Of a DNA stretch of 64,000 bases, positions 1 to 11,873 are shown piece after piece. The notes under the pieces are model-generated. The model made no database searches, was not told the origin of the DNA, and saw only the letters and a list, made by a program, of their open reading frames with translations. Origin of the DNA: Pseudomonas schmalbachii (lineage in GTDB: Bacteria; Pseudomonadota; Gammaproteobacteria; Pseudomonadales; Pseudomonadaceae). The DNA is taken from positions 372,001 through 436,000 of the forward strand of contig NZ_JAELYA010000004.1 in assembly GCF_017589465.1 (NCBI RefSeq), given 5' to 3'. Within the stretch, counting starts at the first letter, position 1. The number at the start of each line of letters is the position of its first letter. The position numbers and the translations under genes are program-made.

Positions 1-578
1 TCGCGGAAGGCGTCGACATAGCCCATGGTGCCGAATATCTCGTCCATCCAGCCCCGCTCGGGAGCCATGAAACCGGGCATCTGCTGGCATTCGCGCCAGC
101 TTTTCACATCCAGCTTCTGGTGGGCGACGTATAACGAGCCACAATAGATGTATTCGCGACGCTTGCGCCGCTGTTTGTTCAGGTACTGGGCGAAATCGTC
201 CATGAACTTGAACTTCTGGTTCAGGTTCTCATCCCCGCTCTGCCCGGTAGGCAGAAGGAGAGTGGCGATACTCACCTTGTCGAAATCGGCTTGCAGGTAG
301 CGCCCGTAACGATCGGCCGTTTCGAAACCCAGCCCGCTTATGACGGCCTTGGGTTGCAGACGGCTATAGAGTGCGACGCCACCCTGACTGGGTACTTCGG
401 CGTCGCAGGCGTACAGGAAGTAACCGTCCAACTGGTAGGACGGGTCATCCAGATCGAAAGCGGAGGCGCGGGTATCCTGCAAGCAGATCACGTCGGCATT
501 CTGTGCCTGCAGCCAACTGAGCAACCCCCGCTCGGCCGCAGCCTGAATACCATTCACGTTCACACTGATGATCCGCAT
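1..578 (-). CDS. crc: Catabolite repression control protein Crc (3' end beyond window)
   Basis: The first 192 residues are present; the C-terminus runs off the left edge (the family is about 259 residues). The start MRIISVNVNGIQAAAERG and the phrases ICLQDTRAS and DGYFLYACDAEVPSQGG are characteristic of Pseudomonas Crc. Crc has the exonuclease III/EEP phosphohydrolase fold but no known nuclease activity. It acts with Hfq to block translation of mRNAs for less preferred carbon sources and is itself titrated by CrcZ-type small RNAs. It is divergent from pyrE, as in other pseudomonads; only 82 bases separate the two starts, so their promoters must lie back to back there. Identification rests on recognised sequence and on the neighbouring pyrE. 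Confidence 0.95.
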   Translation of the reverse strand, partial: MRIISVNVNGIQAAAERGLLSWLQAQNADVICLQDTRASAFDLDDPSYQLDGYFLYACDAEVPSQGGVALYSRLQPKAVISGLGFETADRYGRYLQADFDKVSIATLLLPTGQSGDENLNQKFKFMDDFAQYLNKQRRKRREYIYCGSLYVAHQKLDVKSWRECQQMPGFMAPERGWMDEIFGTMGYVDAFR

Positions 579-660
579 AAATGGCCCCCAAAATCACGTG
601 TGTGTATGATACCCGAGCTCAAACGGTTTAGCTAAATTCATACCGGCCGGTTCCGACCCT

Positions 661-1302
661 ATGCAGGCATATCAACGCGATTTCATTCGTTTCGCCATCG
701 AACGTGGCGTTTTGCGCTTTGGCGAATTCACTCTCAAGTCCGGGCGCACCAGTCCGTACTTCTTCAACGCAGGCCTGTTCAACAGCGGCCTAGCGCTGGC
801 CCAGCTGGGGCGTTTCTACGCCTCCGCGATAATGGACAGCGGCATCCCCTTCGACGTTCTGTTCGGCCCGGCCTATAAAGGCATCCCGCTGGCGGCGACC
901 ACTGCCGTGGCGCTGGCGGAACATCACGGCCGCGACCTGCCGTGGTGCTTCAACCGCAAGGAAGCCAAGGATCACGGCGAAGGCGGCACGCTGGTCGGCG
1001 CGCCGCTGACAGGCCGGGTGCTGATCATCGACGACGTGATCACCGCCGGCACCGCGATCCGCGAGGTGATGCAGATCATCGACGCCCAGGGCGCGAAGGC
1101 CGCTGGCGTGCTGATTGCCCTCAACCGCCAGGAGCGCGGTAAGGGCGAGCTGTCGGCGATCCAGGAAGTCGAGCGCGACTTCGGCATGCCGGTGGTGAGT
1201 ATCGTCTCGCTGGAGCAGGTGCTTGAATACCTGGCAGGGGATGACGAGCTGAAACGGCACTTGCCGGCCGTGGAGGCTTATCGGGCGCAGTACGGTATCT
1301 GA
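661..1302 (+). CDS. pyrE: Orotate phosphoribosyltransferase
   Basis: The 213-residue product is full length for PyrE. It transfers the phosphoribosyl group of PRPP to orotate to give OMP in de novo pyrimidine synthesis, in the cytoplasm. The PRPP-binding signature [16 protein letters not shown] lies near residues 120-135. The flexible-loop region with [10 protein letters not shown] precedes it near residue 100. The N-terminal [19 protein letters not shown] is the usual family start. It is transcribed away from crc and is followed 25 bases later by the DUF4124 gene on the same strand, so co-transcription is possible. Confidence 0.97.
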   Translation: MQAYQRDFIRFAIERGVLRFGEFTLKSGRTSPYFFNAGLFNSGLALAQLGRFYASAIMDSGIPFDVLFGPAYKGIPLAATTAVALAEHHGRDLPWCFNRKEAKDHGEGGTLVGAPLTGRVLIIDDVITAGTAIREVMQIIDAQGAKAAGVLIALNRQERGKGELSAIQEVERDFGMPVVSIVSLEQVLEYLAGDDELKRHLPAVEAYRAQYGI

Positions 1303-1327
1303 CGACAACCTGGACAAGGCGTCTGGC

Positions 1328-1957
1328 ATGGTCAAGCAGGGTGCTTTCCGCTACAGGGTATGGCTGGGACTGCTGGGTTGCAGCCTGACTTTCGCGGCGC
1401 TGGCCGCGGAGCAGGGGAGCAGCCCTGTGGAGATGTATCGCTACATCAATGACAAGGGCATCACGGTCATCGACCGCCTTGGCGTGCCGCCGCAGTACAT
1501 CGGCAAGGGCTACGAGGTGCTGAACGAGCAGGGCCGGGTGATCCGGGTCGTGCCGCCGGCGCCTACCGCCGAGGAAATCGAGAAGCGCAAGGCCGCCACT
1601 GCCCAGGCCAACTCGGATGCCCAGTTGCTGCGGCTGTATACCAGCGTCGAGGATGTCGACCGTGCCCGCGAGCGCAAGCTTTCGGAGCTGGACGGCCTCA
1701 CCAGCGTCGCCAGGAGCAATCTGCAGTCGGTGAAGACCCAGCAGGCCAACCTGCAATCCCAGGCTGCCGACCAGGAGCGCGCCGGACGCCAGGTTCCGGA
1801 GCACCTGATCGACCAGCTGAACATGCTCAAGACCGAGGAAAAACGCCTGCAGCAGGATTTGCAGCACTACCAGCAACTGCGGACCAAGGCCAACGCCACC
1901 TTCGATGCCGACCGCGCGCGCCTGGTGCAACTGCTGGGCGATTCGCCCACTCCCTGA
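1328..1957 (+). CDS. Exported DUF4124-domain protein
   Basis: This 209-residue protein has a probable signal peptide (a basic start, then LGLLGCSLTFAALAA, cleavage near residue 27). It then carries a DUF4124-type module, recognisable by MYRYINDKGITVIDRLGVPP, and a long charged helical region (about 90-190) rich in Q, E, K and R that is likely a coiled coil. The function of the family is not established; such proteins are common in the periplasm of pseudomonads. The start codon at 1328 puts a signal sequence at the N-terminus. It converges with the thioesterase gene 7 bases downstream. Confidence 0.75.
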   Translation: MVKQGAFRYRVWLGLLGCSLTFAALAAEQGSSPVEMYRYINDKGITVIDRLGVPPQYIGKGYEVLNEQGRVIRVVPPAPTAEEIEKRKAATAQANSDAQLLRLYTSVEDVDRARERKLSELDGLTSVARSNLQSVKTQQANLQSQAADQERAGRQVPEHLIDQLNMLKTEEKRLQQDLQHYQQLRTKANATFDADRARLVQLLGDSPTP

Positions 1958-1964
1958 GCCGCGG

Positions 1965-2408
1965 TCACTCCCGCGGCAGATTCCTTTCGAACGCTTCTAT
2001 GCGCGTGCGCAGCCATTCCGGCAACGGCTGGCTGCGGCGTTGCTCGTCGGCGTACACGTAGATCAGCTCGACACGCGTCAGCGCCTGCTCCTCGCACCAG
2101 ATGGCGACCTCGAAGGTCAGGCTGCTGCGGCCAAGGCGGCTGACCCGCACGCCCATTTCCAGCCAGTCGTCGTAGCGGGCTGGGGCGATATATTCGAGCG
2201 TGTTCTTCACCGCGAACAGGTCGCCGCCGCTGCGCAGCAGGTCGGCCGGGTAGCGGATTTCCAGATGCCGGTAGTACTCGGTGGTGGCGACGTCGGCGTA
2301 AGTCAGGTAGTTGCCGTTGAAGACGATGCCTTGCGGATCGACTTCCGACCAGCGCACGCGCAGGCCGTGGAAGAAACCGAACTCGCTGCGTTGCGGGATG
2401 GACGTCAT
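1965..2408 (-). CDS. Acyl-CoA thioesterase, 4HBT/YbgC-like hotdog fold
   Basis: At 147 residues this is the right size for a single hotdog-fold thioesterase. The N-terminal VRWSEVDPQGIVFNGNYLTY matches the 4-hydroxybenzoyl-CoA thioesterase active-site pattern, in which the Asp near residue 23 is catalytic. YbgC-like enzymes hydrolyse short or medium acyl-CoA thioesters; the natural substrate here cannot be read from sequence. It lies downstream of argB on the same strand but behind a strong terminator, so it is probably expressed on its own. Confidence 0.85.
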   Translation of the reverse strand: MTSIPQRSEFGFFHGLRVRWSEVDPQGIVFNGNYLTYADVATTEYYRHLEIRYPADLLRSGGDLFAVKNTLEYIAPARYDDWLEMGVRVSRLGRSSLTFEVAIWCEEQALTRVELIYVYADEQRRSQPLPEWLRTRIEAFERNLPRE

Positions 2409-2420
2409 GTTCGGCTCCGT

Positions 2421-2457
2421 AAAAAACAGGCCGCCACGGCGGGTAGCCGTGGCGGCC
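2421..2457 (-). terminator. Intrinsic terminator of argB
   Basis: On the minus strand a perfect 12-bp stem (GGCCGCCACGGC with its complement, 5-base loop) is followed by TGTTTTTT. It starts 7 bases after the argB stop codon and ends just before the thioesterase start, so it separates the two genes transcriptionally. Confidence 0.85.
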
Positions 2458-2464
2458 GGGTGGA

Positions 2465-6003
<3,539 letters not shown>

Positions 6004-6041
6004 GGAAAATCTCCTCGGCATTTCTTCCCTGGAGCGGGCGG

Positions 6042-6497
6042 TCAGTGGCTGCCCGAATGTCCGAAGCCGCCGGCACCGCGCTGGCTTTCGTCGAAGCTGT
6101 CGACCAGCTCGAAATGCGCCTGCACCACGGGCACCAGCACCAGTTGGGCGATGCGCTCGCCGACGGCCATGGTGAATGCAGTGTGGCCGCGATTCCAGCA
6201 GGACACCATCAGCTCGCCCTGGTAGTCCGAGTCGATCAGGCCGACCAGGTTGCCGAGGACGATGCCGTGCTTATGGCCGAGGCCGGAGCGCGGCAGGATC
6301 ATCGCGGCGAGGCCGGGGTCGGCAATGTAGATCGACAGGCCGGTGGGGATCAGCACGGTCTGGCCGGGTTCGAGGACCAGGTCCTCTTTCAGCATGGCGC
6401 GCAGGTCGAGGCCGGCGGAGCCCGGAGTGGCGTATTGCGGCAGGGGGAATTCCGCGCCCAGGCGCGGATCGAGGATCTTGGCTTGCAGTGAATGCAT
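6042..6497 (-). CDS. dut: dUTP diphosphatase (dUTPase)
   Basis: This 151-residue trimeric-type dUTPase hydrolyses dUTP to dUMP and PPi, keeping uracil out of DNA and feeding dTMP synthesis. The family motifs are in order: [35 protein letters not shown] and the C-terminal [10 protein letters not shown] arm that closes over the substrate. It starts 7 bases after the coaBC stop and is followed 38 bases later by algC, so coaBC-dut-algC-argB reads as one minus-strand cluster, the common Pseudomonas order. Confidence 0.97.
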   Translation of the reverse strand: MHSLQAKILDPRLGAEFPLPQYATPGSAGLDLRAMLKEDLVLEPGQTVLIPTGLSIYIADPGLAAMILPRSGLGHKHGIVLGNLVGLIDSDYQGELMVSCWNRGHTAFTMAVGERIAQLVLVPVVQAHFELVDSFDESQRGAGGFGHSGSH

Positions 6498-6504
6498 CGA
6501 GGTC

Positions 6505-7713
6505 TCAGTGCTGTTGGCGGCGTTCGGCGATGAAGGCGATCAGCTGGCGGGCGATCTTGCCCTTGCTGGTCTGGGCGAAGCTGCTTTCGTGCAGTTCGCG
6601 GTCGATCACCGTGATGGCGTTTTCCTCGCTGTTGAAGCCGATCGACGGGTTGGCGACGTCGTTGGCCACGATCAGGTCGAGGTTCTTGTCCTTCAGCTTG
6701 CGCGCGGCGTACTGCAGGAGATTTTCCGTTTCCGCGGCGAAACCGACGCTGAACGGACGATCGCTGCGCTGCGCGAGGGTGGCGAGGATGTCCGGGTTGC
6801 GCACCAGTTGCAGCAGCAGGCCGTCGCCGGTGGTCGGGTCCTTCTTCATCTTCTGCTCGGCGACCACTTCCGGACGATAGTCGGCGACGGCGGCGGCGGC
6901 GATCAGGATGTCGGCGGGCATCGCGGCTTCGCAGGCGGCGAGCATGTCGCGAGCGCTGACCACGTCGACGCGGCTGACCCGGTCGGGCGTCGGCAGGTGC
7001 ACCGGGCCGGTCACCAGGGTCACGCGGGCGCCGGCTTCGGCGGCGGCCTCGGCGAGGGCGAAGCCCATCTTGCCGGAGCTGTGGTTGGTGATGTAGCGCA
7101 CCGGGTCGATGTTTTCCTGGGTCGGGCCGGCGGTGATCAGCACGTGCTGGCCGGTCAGCGACTTGAACTGGAAGCAGTCGGCGGCCAGTTGTGCCAACTC
7201 ATCGGCTTCCAGCATGCGGCCGGGGCCGACGTCGCCGCAGGCCTGGCTGCCGGCCGCCGGACCGAACAGATGCATGCCGCGCGAACGCAGCAGGTCGGCG
7301 TTGACCTGGGTGGCCGAGTCGCGCCACATGGCCTGGTTCATCGCCGGGGCGAGGGCGATCTGCGCGTCGGTGGCCAGCACCAGGGTGGTCAGCAGGTCAT
7401 TCGCCACGCCCTGGGCCAGGCGCGCCATGACGTCGGCGGTGGCCGGGGCGATCAGCACCAGATCGGCCCAGCGGGCCAGTTCGATATGCCCCATGGCCGC
7501 TTCGGCGGCGGGGTCGAGGAGGTCCAGGTGTACCGGATGGCCGGACAGCGCCTGGAGGGTCAGCGGAGTGATGAACTCACGGCCGCCCTGAGTCATCACG
7601 ACACGCACCTCGGCGCCCTGGTCGCGCAGACGGCGAACCAGTTCAGCGCTCTTGTAGGCGGCGATACCGCCACCCACACCCAGGACGATGCGTTTTCGAT
7701 AGAGCCGCTGCAT
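6505..7713 (-). CDS. coaBC: Bifunctional phosphopantothenoylcysteine decarboxylase/synthetase CoaBC (Dfp)
   Basis: The 402-residue fusion makes 4'-phosphopantetheine for CoA. The N-terminal CoaC half has the flavoprotein start [16 protein letters not shown], the catalytic His in [10 protein letters not shown] (about 75), the PAMNQAMW motif and the catalytic Cys in [10 protein letters not shown] (near 158). The C-terminal CoaB half begins near [17 protein letters not shown] (about 190) and contains the synthetase Lys-rich KMKKDP motif. It is divergent from radC across about 170 bases, as in many gammaproteobacteria. Confidence 0.97.
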   Translation of the reverse strand: MQRLYRKRIVLGVGGGIAAYKSAELVRRLRDQGAEVRVVMTQGGREFITPLTLQALSGHPVHLDLLDPAAEAAMGHIELARWADLVLIAPATADVMARLAQGVANDLLTTLVLATDAQIALAPAMNQAMWRDSATQVNADLLRSRGMHLFGPAAGSQACGDVGPGRMLEADELAQLAADCFQFKSLTGQHVLITAGPTQENIDPVRYITNHSSGKMGFALAEAAAEAGARVTLVTGPVHLPTPDRVSRVDVVSARDMLAACEAAMPADILIAAAAVADYRPEVVAEQKMKKDPTTGDGLLLQLVRNPDILATLAQRSDRPFSVGFAAETENLLQYAARKLKDKNLDLIVANDVANPSIGFNSEENAITVIDRELHESSFAQTSKGKIARQLIAFIAERRQQH

Positions 7714-7882
7714 AGGCCAGCCTTAATAAGCAGAGATTGGATGACGCGCGAAGCTTCTTGGATTTTTCCCACAGAGCTTTTAGCCGACGGCGCCTCCCCA
7801 GGCCGCAAGCCGCGCAAAATGGAGGGCTAAGATATCACAGCGCCCGCACGGGAACAGCGGGCCGGCTCGACTGGGAGGTCTT

Positions 7883-8557
7883 GTGAGCATTCGTGACTGG
7901 CCGGCGGCGGAGCGTCCGCGGGAGAAGCTGCTCGAACGCGGAGCGGCAAGTTTGAGCGATGCCGAGTTGCTGGCGATATTCCTGCGCACCGGCGTGGCTG
8001 GGTGCAGCGCGGTGGAACTGGCGCGACGGCTGTTGCAGGAGTTCGGCAGCCTGCGTGCGCTGCTGGAGGCCGATCTTGCCGCCTTCAGCCGCCATCTTGG
8101 CCTCGGTCCCGCCAAGTTCGCCCAGCTGCAGGCGGTGCTGGAAATGGCCCGGCGTCACCTGGCCGAACAGCTGCGCAAGGACTCCGCGCTGGAAAGCCCG
8201 CAGGCAGTGCGCGACTACCTGAAGGCGCGCCTGCGCCACGAGCCGCACGAGGTGTTCGCCTGCCTGTTCCTCGACAGCCGGCATCGGGTGCTGGCCTTCG
8301 AAGTGCTGTTCCACGGCTCCATCGACGGCGCCAGCGTCTACCCCCGCCAGGTGGTCAAGCGCGCCCTGGCACACAACGCGGCGGCGCTGATCCTTACCCA
8401 TAATCACCCGTCCGGCGTCGCCGAGCCGAGTCAGGCGGATCGCCTGCTCACCCAGCGGTTGAAGGATGCGCTGGCGCTGGTGGATGTGCGCGTGCTCGAC
8501 CATTTCATCGTCGGCGACGGCGAGCCGCTGTCGATGGCCGAGCACGGCTGGATGTGA
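7883..8557 (+). CDS. radC: RadC/YicR family protein (JAB/MPN domain)
   Basis: The 224-residue product begins at a GTG preceded by GGAGGT, which fixes the start. Residues about 1-100 carry helix-hairpin-helix-like motifs. The C-terminal half is a JAMM-type metal-binding domain with H173-x-H175-PSG and D186, the intact zinc-ligand pattern. RadC was once thought to act in DNA repair, but its real role is unresolved. It is divergent from coaBC and is followed by a REP-type hairpin that may serve as its 3' end. Confidence 0.92.
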   Translation: MSIRDWPAAERPREKLLERGAASLSDAELLAIFLRTGVAGCSAVELARRLLQEFGSLRALLEADLAAFSRHLGLGPAKFAQLQAVLEMARRHLAEQLRKDSALESPQAVRDYLKARLRHEPHEVFACLFLDSRHRVLAFEVLFHGSIDGASVYPRQVVKRALAHNAAALILTHNHPSGVAEPSQADRLLTQRLKDALALVDVRVLDHFIVGDGEPLSMAEHGWM

Positions 8558-8563
8558 GTTTTT

Positions 8564-8653
8564 TGTAGGAGCCAGCTTGCTGGCGATCCCGGAGCCAACC
8601 GGCGACGGTGAGGCCAGCCGGGAAGGATGATCGCCAGCAAGCTGGCTCCTACA
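8564..8653. repeat. REP-type long inverted repeat (25-bp perfect arms)
   Basis: The arms 8564-8588 and 8629-8653 are exact reverse complements (TGTAGGAGCCAGCTTGCTGG and 5 more bases), with a 40-base loop that itself has imperfect pairing. The sequence belongs to the abundant Pseudomonas REP class with the pattern GTAGGAGC-x-AGCTTGCT. It starts 6 bases after the radC stop, between radC and the convergent solute-binding-protein gene. Confidence 0.85.
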
Positions 8654-8671
8654 GGTCCATACGGGGCGTAG

Positions 8672-8696
8672 GGTGGATGGCGCTCTTCCATCCACC
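8672..8696. repeat. Short hairpin, GGTGGATGG stem
   Basis: A 9-bp perfect stem with a 7-base loop sits inside GTAGGGTGG...CCACC. It resembles a single REP-like unit; a similar GTAGGGTGGAAA...TTTCCACC hairpin lies near 26808-26838. It ends 11 bases before the 3' end of the binding-protein gene and may help end its transcript. Confidence 0.6.
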
Positions 8697-8707
8697 ATTC
8701 CCTTGCG

Positions 8708-10288
8708 TCAGCGTTGCAGGCTGACCTTGGCAAAATCCTGCCGGCCGAACGGATTGACCGCATAGCCGCTGACTTCCTTGCGCGTCAGGGCGAAGGCGGT
8801 CGGATGCGCCAGCGGCAGCCACAGCGCCTGGTCGTGGATGATCTGCTGGGCCTGGTGATACAGCTCGCTGCGTTTGCCCTGGTCGGCGACTCCCTTGGCC
8901 TGGCTGATCAGGCCGTCCAGTTTCGCGTCGCAATAGCGCGCGAAGTTCAGCCCGGATTTCACGCTGGCGCAGGCGAATTGCGGGGTGAGGAAGTTGTCCG
9001 GATCGCCATTGTCGCCGGCCCAGCCCATGAACAGCAGGTCATGCTCGCCGGCCTTGGCGCGGCGGATCAGCTCGCCCCATTCGATCACCTGGATCTGCGC
9101 CTGGATGCCGATCTTCGCCAGGTCGGCCTGCAGCATCTGCGCGCCCTGGCTGGGGTTGGGGTTGAGCAGGCTGCCGGACGGGCGGGTCCAGATGGTGGTC
9201 TTGAAGCCGTCCTTGAGTCCGGCCTCGGCCAGCAGGGCCTTCGCCTTGGCGATGTCCTGCGGATAGCCGGGGATGTCCCTGGCGTAGCTCCAGGTGTTCG
9301 GCGGATAGACGCCTTCGGCGGCGATGGCGCTGCCGCCGAACACCGCCTGCAGGTAGCTGCGCTTGTCGAAGGCGAGGTTGATCGCCTGGCGTACCTGCGG
9401 CTTGTCCAGCGGTGCGTGTTCGCTGTTGATGCCGACGAAGGCGGTCATGAACGCCGGGGTCTGTTCGATCTTCAGCTTGGCGTCGCCGCGAGCGCTTTCC
9501 ACGTCCAGCGGCTTCGGCGACAGGGCGATCTGGCATTCGCCGTTGCGAACCTTCTGCAGGCGCACGCCGGCGTCCGGGGTGATGGCGAACACCAGGTTGT
9601 CCACGGCCGGTTTGCCGCCGAAATAGTCCGGATTGGCCGCATAGCGCACCACCGCGTCCTTCTGGAAGCGGCGGAACACGAACGGGCCGCTGCCGACCGG
9701 CTGGGCGTTGAGCTTCTCCGGCGTGCCGGCCTTCATCAGTTGCGCGGCGTACTCGGCGGAATAAATAGAAGCGAAGCCCATGCTCAGCATCGGCAGGAAG
9801 GTGGCGTCGGGGTGATTCAGGCTGAAGCGGACGTGGTGCGCGTCGACCTTCTCCACCGCCCTGACCAGCGCCGGCAACTGCATCGACTGCGCGTGCGGGA
9901 AGCCGCTCTTGGCGACCTTGTGCCATGGGTGGGCCGGGTCGAGCATGCGCTGGAAGCTGAACAGCACGTCGTCGGCATCCAGCGCGCGGCCGGGGCTGAA
10001 GTAGTCGGTGCGGTGGAATTTCACGCCCTCGCGCAACTGGAAGTCGTAGGTCAGGCCGTCCGCGGAGATCGTCCAGCTCTGCGCCAGTCCGGGCACCACC
10101 TCGCCGCGCGCGGCGTCGAATTCGACCAGGCGGTTCATCAGCACATCGGCGGAAGCGTTGGTGGTGGTCAGCGAGTTGTACTGCACCACGTCGAAGCCTT
10201 CGGGGCTGGCCTCGGTGCACACGCTCAGGGTGGTGGCGGCGCTGGCCAGGGGAGGGGCGAGCAGCAGGGCGAGAAGGGCGAAACGCAT
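8708..10288 (-). CDS. ABC transporter solute-binding protein, family 5 (DppA-like dipeptide binding)
   Basis: This 526-residue protein starts at 10288, where the first residues MRFALLALLLAPPLASA form a signal peptide and GGAG lies upstream; longer starts would bury the signal. The mature part begins TTLSVCTEASPEGFDVVQYN and contains the family 5 features SWTISADGLTYDFQLREGVK and ADDVLFSFQRML. Such proteins capture dipeptides, oligopeptides or related solutes in the periplasm for a Dpp/Opp permease. No permease genes are adjacent, so it must share a transporter encoded elsewhere. The exact ligand is unknown. Confidence 0.88.
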   Translation of the reverse strand: MRFALLALLLAPPLASAATTLSVCTEASPEGFDVVQYNSLTTTNASADVLMNRLVEFDAARGEVVPGLAQSWTISADGLTYDFQLREGVKFHRTDYFSPGRALDADDVLFSFQRMLDPAHPWHKVAKSGFPHAQSMQLPALVRAVEKVDAHHVRFSLNHPDATFLPMLSMGFASIYSAEYAAQLMKAGTPEKLNAQPVGSGPFVFRRFQKDAVVRYAANPDYFGGKPAVDNLVFAITPDAGVRLQKVRNGECQIALSPKPLDVESARGDAKLKIEQTPAFMTAFVGINSEHAPLDKPQVRQAINLAFDKRSYLQAVFGGSAIAAEGVYPPNTWSYARDIPGYPQDIAKAKALLAEAGLKDGFKTTIWTRPSGSLLNPNPSQGAQMLQADLAKIGIQAQIQVIEWGELIRRAKAGEHDLLFMGWAGDNGDPDNFLTPQFACASVKSGLNFARYCDAKLDGLISQAKGVADQGKRSELYHQAQQIIHDQALWLPLAHPTAFALTRKEVSGYAVNPFGRQDFAKVSLQR

Positions 10289-10653
10289 GACGGACTCCAT
10301 TGCGAGGGGGATAATGCCCGTCCGTGGAGCGGGCGCGGTCATGCAAGGCGGATGGGCCACCTTGAGCGCCTTACCCTAGACCATGCGCCTGTCGCGGACA
10401 ATCGTGAAATTCGACGAACGGCACGCGCGGCGGGGCCCGTAGCATCGGGGTCGGCTGTGGGTAAACCGGTCGCGGCCTTGCGACGCGGCGAGAGTTTCTG
10501 ATATAAAGCTGCGCTCTTTTCTGGGGCCCTGTTCTTCTTGCCTGAGTTCATCTGGCGGCGCAGCGGGTAAGACCCTGGTGAAACTGAGAATCCAACGAGT
10601 TTAAGCAGCCAACCCATGCCGGGTTTGGCATGTGGTTTATAGAGGGCTGAGCC
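10289..10653. promoter_or_regulatory. Intergenic region and rpmB promoter/leader
   Basis: 365 bases without a gene between the binding-protein gene and rpmB. A sigma70-like promoter for rpmB is visible: TTGCGA at 10478-10483, an 18-base spacer and TATAAA at 10502-10507. This gives a leader of about 140 bases. The leader has a perfect 6-bp hairpin CATGCC-GGGTTT-GGCATG at 10615-10632, close to the rpmB ribosome site, which could be a translational control element. I see no small ORF with a ribosome site here. Confidence 0.55.
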
Positions 10654-10890
10654 ATGTCGAGAGTTTGCCAAGTGACCGGTAAGGGTCCGGTTACCGGGAA
10701 TAACATTTCCCACGCACACAACAAAACCCGTCGCCGTTTCCTGCCGAACCTGCAGCATCACCGTTTCTGGGTAGAATCCGAGAAGCGTTTCGTGCGTCTG
10801 CGTGTTTCCGCTAAAGGCATGCGTATCATCGACAAGCGTGGTATCGAGGCCGTTCTGAACGACCTGCGCGCCCGCGGCGAAAAATTCTAA
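10654..10890 (+). CDS. rpmB: 50S ribosomal protein L28
   Basis: This 78-residue basic protein starts [20 protein letters not shown] and contains [17 protein letters not shown], the standard bacterial L28 sequence. It has only one Cys, so it is the zinc-free form. It forms the conserved rpmB-rpmG operon with L33 11 bases downstream. Confidence 0.98.
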   Translation: MSRVCQVTGKGPVTGNNISHAHNKTRRRFLPNLQHHRFWVESEKRFVRLRVSAKGMRIIDKRGIEAVLNDLRARGEKF

Positions 10891-10901
10891 GGAGCTGAAT
10901 C

Positions 10902-11057
10902 ATGCGTGAATTGATTCGTCTGGTGTCCAGCGCCGGTACCGGCCACTTCTACACCACCGACAAGAACAAGCGTACCAAGCCTGAGAAAATCGAGATCAAG
11001 AAATACGATCCGGTTGTTCGCAAGCACGTGATCTACAAGGAAGCCAAGATCAAGTAA
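10902..11057 (+). CDS. rpmG: 50S ribosomal protein L33
   Basis: This small gene encodes 51 residues, beginning [20 protein letters not shown] and ending EAKIK. There are no cysteines, so this is the C-minus (non-zinc) paralogue type. AAGGAG lies 7 bases before the ATG. It is the second gene of rpmB-rpmG and is followed by a strong terminator. Confidence 0.97.
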   Translation: MRELIRLVSSAGTGHFYTTDKNKRTKPEKIEIKKYDPVVRKHVIYKEAKIK

Positions 11058-11074
11058 TTGATCCGGCCCTTGCG

Positions 11075-11102
11075 AAAAAACCCGCCAATCGGCGGGTTTT
11101 TT
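11075..11102 (+). terminator. Intrinsic terminator of rpmB-rpmG
   Basis: The stem CCCGCC-AATC-GGCGGG is preceded by AAAAAA and followed by TTTTTT, so it could work in both directions. It lies 18 bases after the rpmG stop. Confidence 0.92.
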
Positions 11103-11112
11103 CATTTCCGAG

Positions 11113-11196
11113 GTAGGTTGGCGCTGAACGAAGTGAAGCCCAACATCTGCCGAGCCATGGCACCGTTGGGCTTCGCTGCGCTCAGCGCCAACCTAC
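11113..11196. repeat. REPIN-like palindromic repeat, copy 1
   Basis: Two inverted REP-like units face each other: GTAGGTTGGCGCTGAACG... and ...CTCAGCGCCAACCTAC, with AAGCCCAAC/GTTGGGCTT at the inner ends and a short variable loop. Five more copies in this window share both ends (near 14795, 26858, 41179, 55213 and 56681). It lies between the rpmG terminator and the convergent cupin gene. Confidence 0.85.
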
Positions 11197-11214
11197 ATGG
11201 CCAAGGGAGTGTCT

Positions 11215-11577
11215 TCAGGCCTTCTGCTCGAACATCACATAGACCTTGCGGCAGCTTTCCAGCACTTCCCAGGTGCCTTTCAGGCCGGCCGGGATGACGA
11301 AGCGGTCGCCGGCGCGTACGGTGCGGGCGTTGCCGTCCTGGTCGCGGATCACCGACACGCCCTGCAGGATCTCGCAGTATTCGTGCTCGGTGTAGTTGAT
11401 CGTCCACTGTCCCGGCTCGCCTTCCCAGATGCCGGCGTTGAACTGACCGCAGGGGCTGCCGTAGTGGTTGCGCACGCTCTGCTGCGGGTCGCCCTTGAGG
11501 ATCTTTTCCGGTGCGGGGCGGTAGTGCTCGGCGGCGGTGGTTGCCTGGGCGAAATCGACGATCTGATCAATCTTCAT
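11215..11577 (-). CDS. Cupin-domain protein (DUF861/EutQ-like)
   Basis: This 120-residue single-cupin protein has the region QWTINYTEHEYCEILQGVSV, with Glu/His spacing of cupin motif 1, and AGDRFVIPAGLKGTWEV as motif 2. Such small cupins are common beside amine and sugar catabolic genes; no specific reaction can be assigned. It is divergent from the polyamine-type aldehyde dehydrogenase, with about 300 bases between, so a catabolic link is possible but unproven. Confidence 0.75.
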   Translation of the reverse strand: MKIDQIVDFAQATTAAEHYRPAPEKILKGDPQQSVRNHYGSPCGQFNAGIWEGEPGQWTINYTEHEYCEILQGVSVIRDQDGNARTVRAGDRFVIPAGLKGTWEVLESCRKVYVMFEQKA

Positions 11578-11873
11578 GGCGCTCTCGTTTGTTGTGGCTT
11601 GTTGGCGAGTCGCGTGCAGGGCACGGTCAGGGTCGTCCCATTTGCTTCAATAGAGCAGGCTGGGTCCGTTTCGGCGGAGTCTATGTTTAATAAAACGAAC
11701 GTGACAAGGCGGTTTTGCCCTATTCTGTAAAAAATATTGAAAATTGCCTGCCTCCGGTTTAGGGTGGCGGGCAGCATGCGTCAAGCTGCCGCCCTGCGGA
11801 ATTTTTGACGGGCGCTCGCCGAGCTTTCGGGCGCCACGACACCGATCAGCAATTAATAAGAGGAAAAGTGGTC

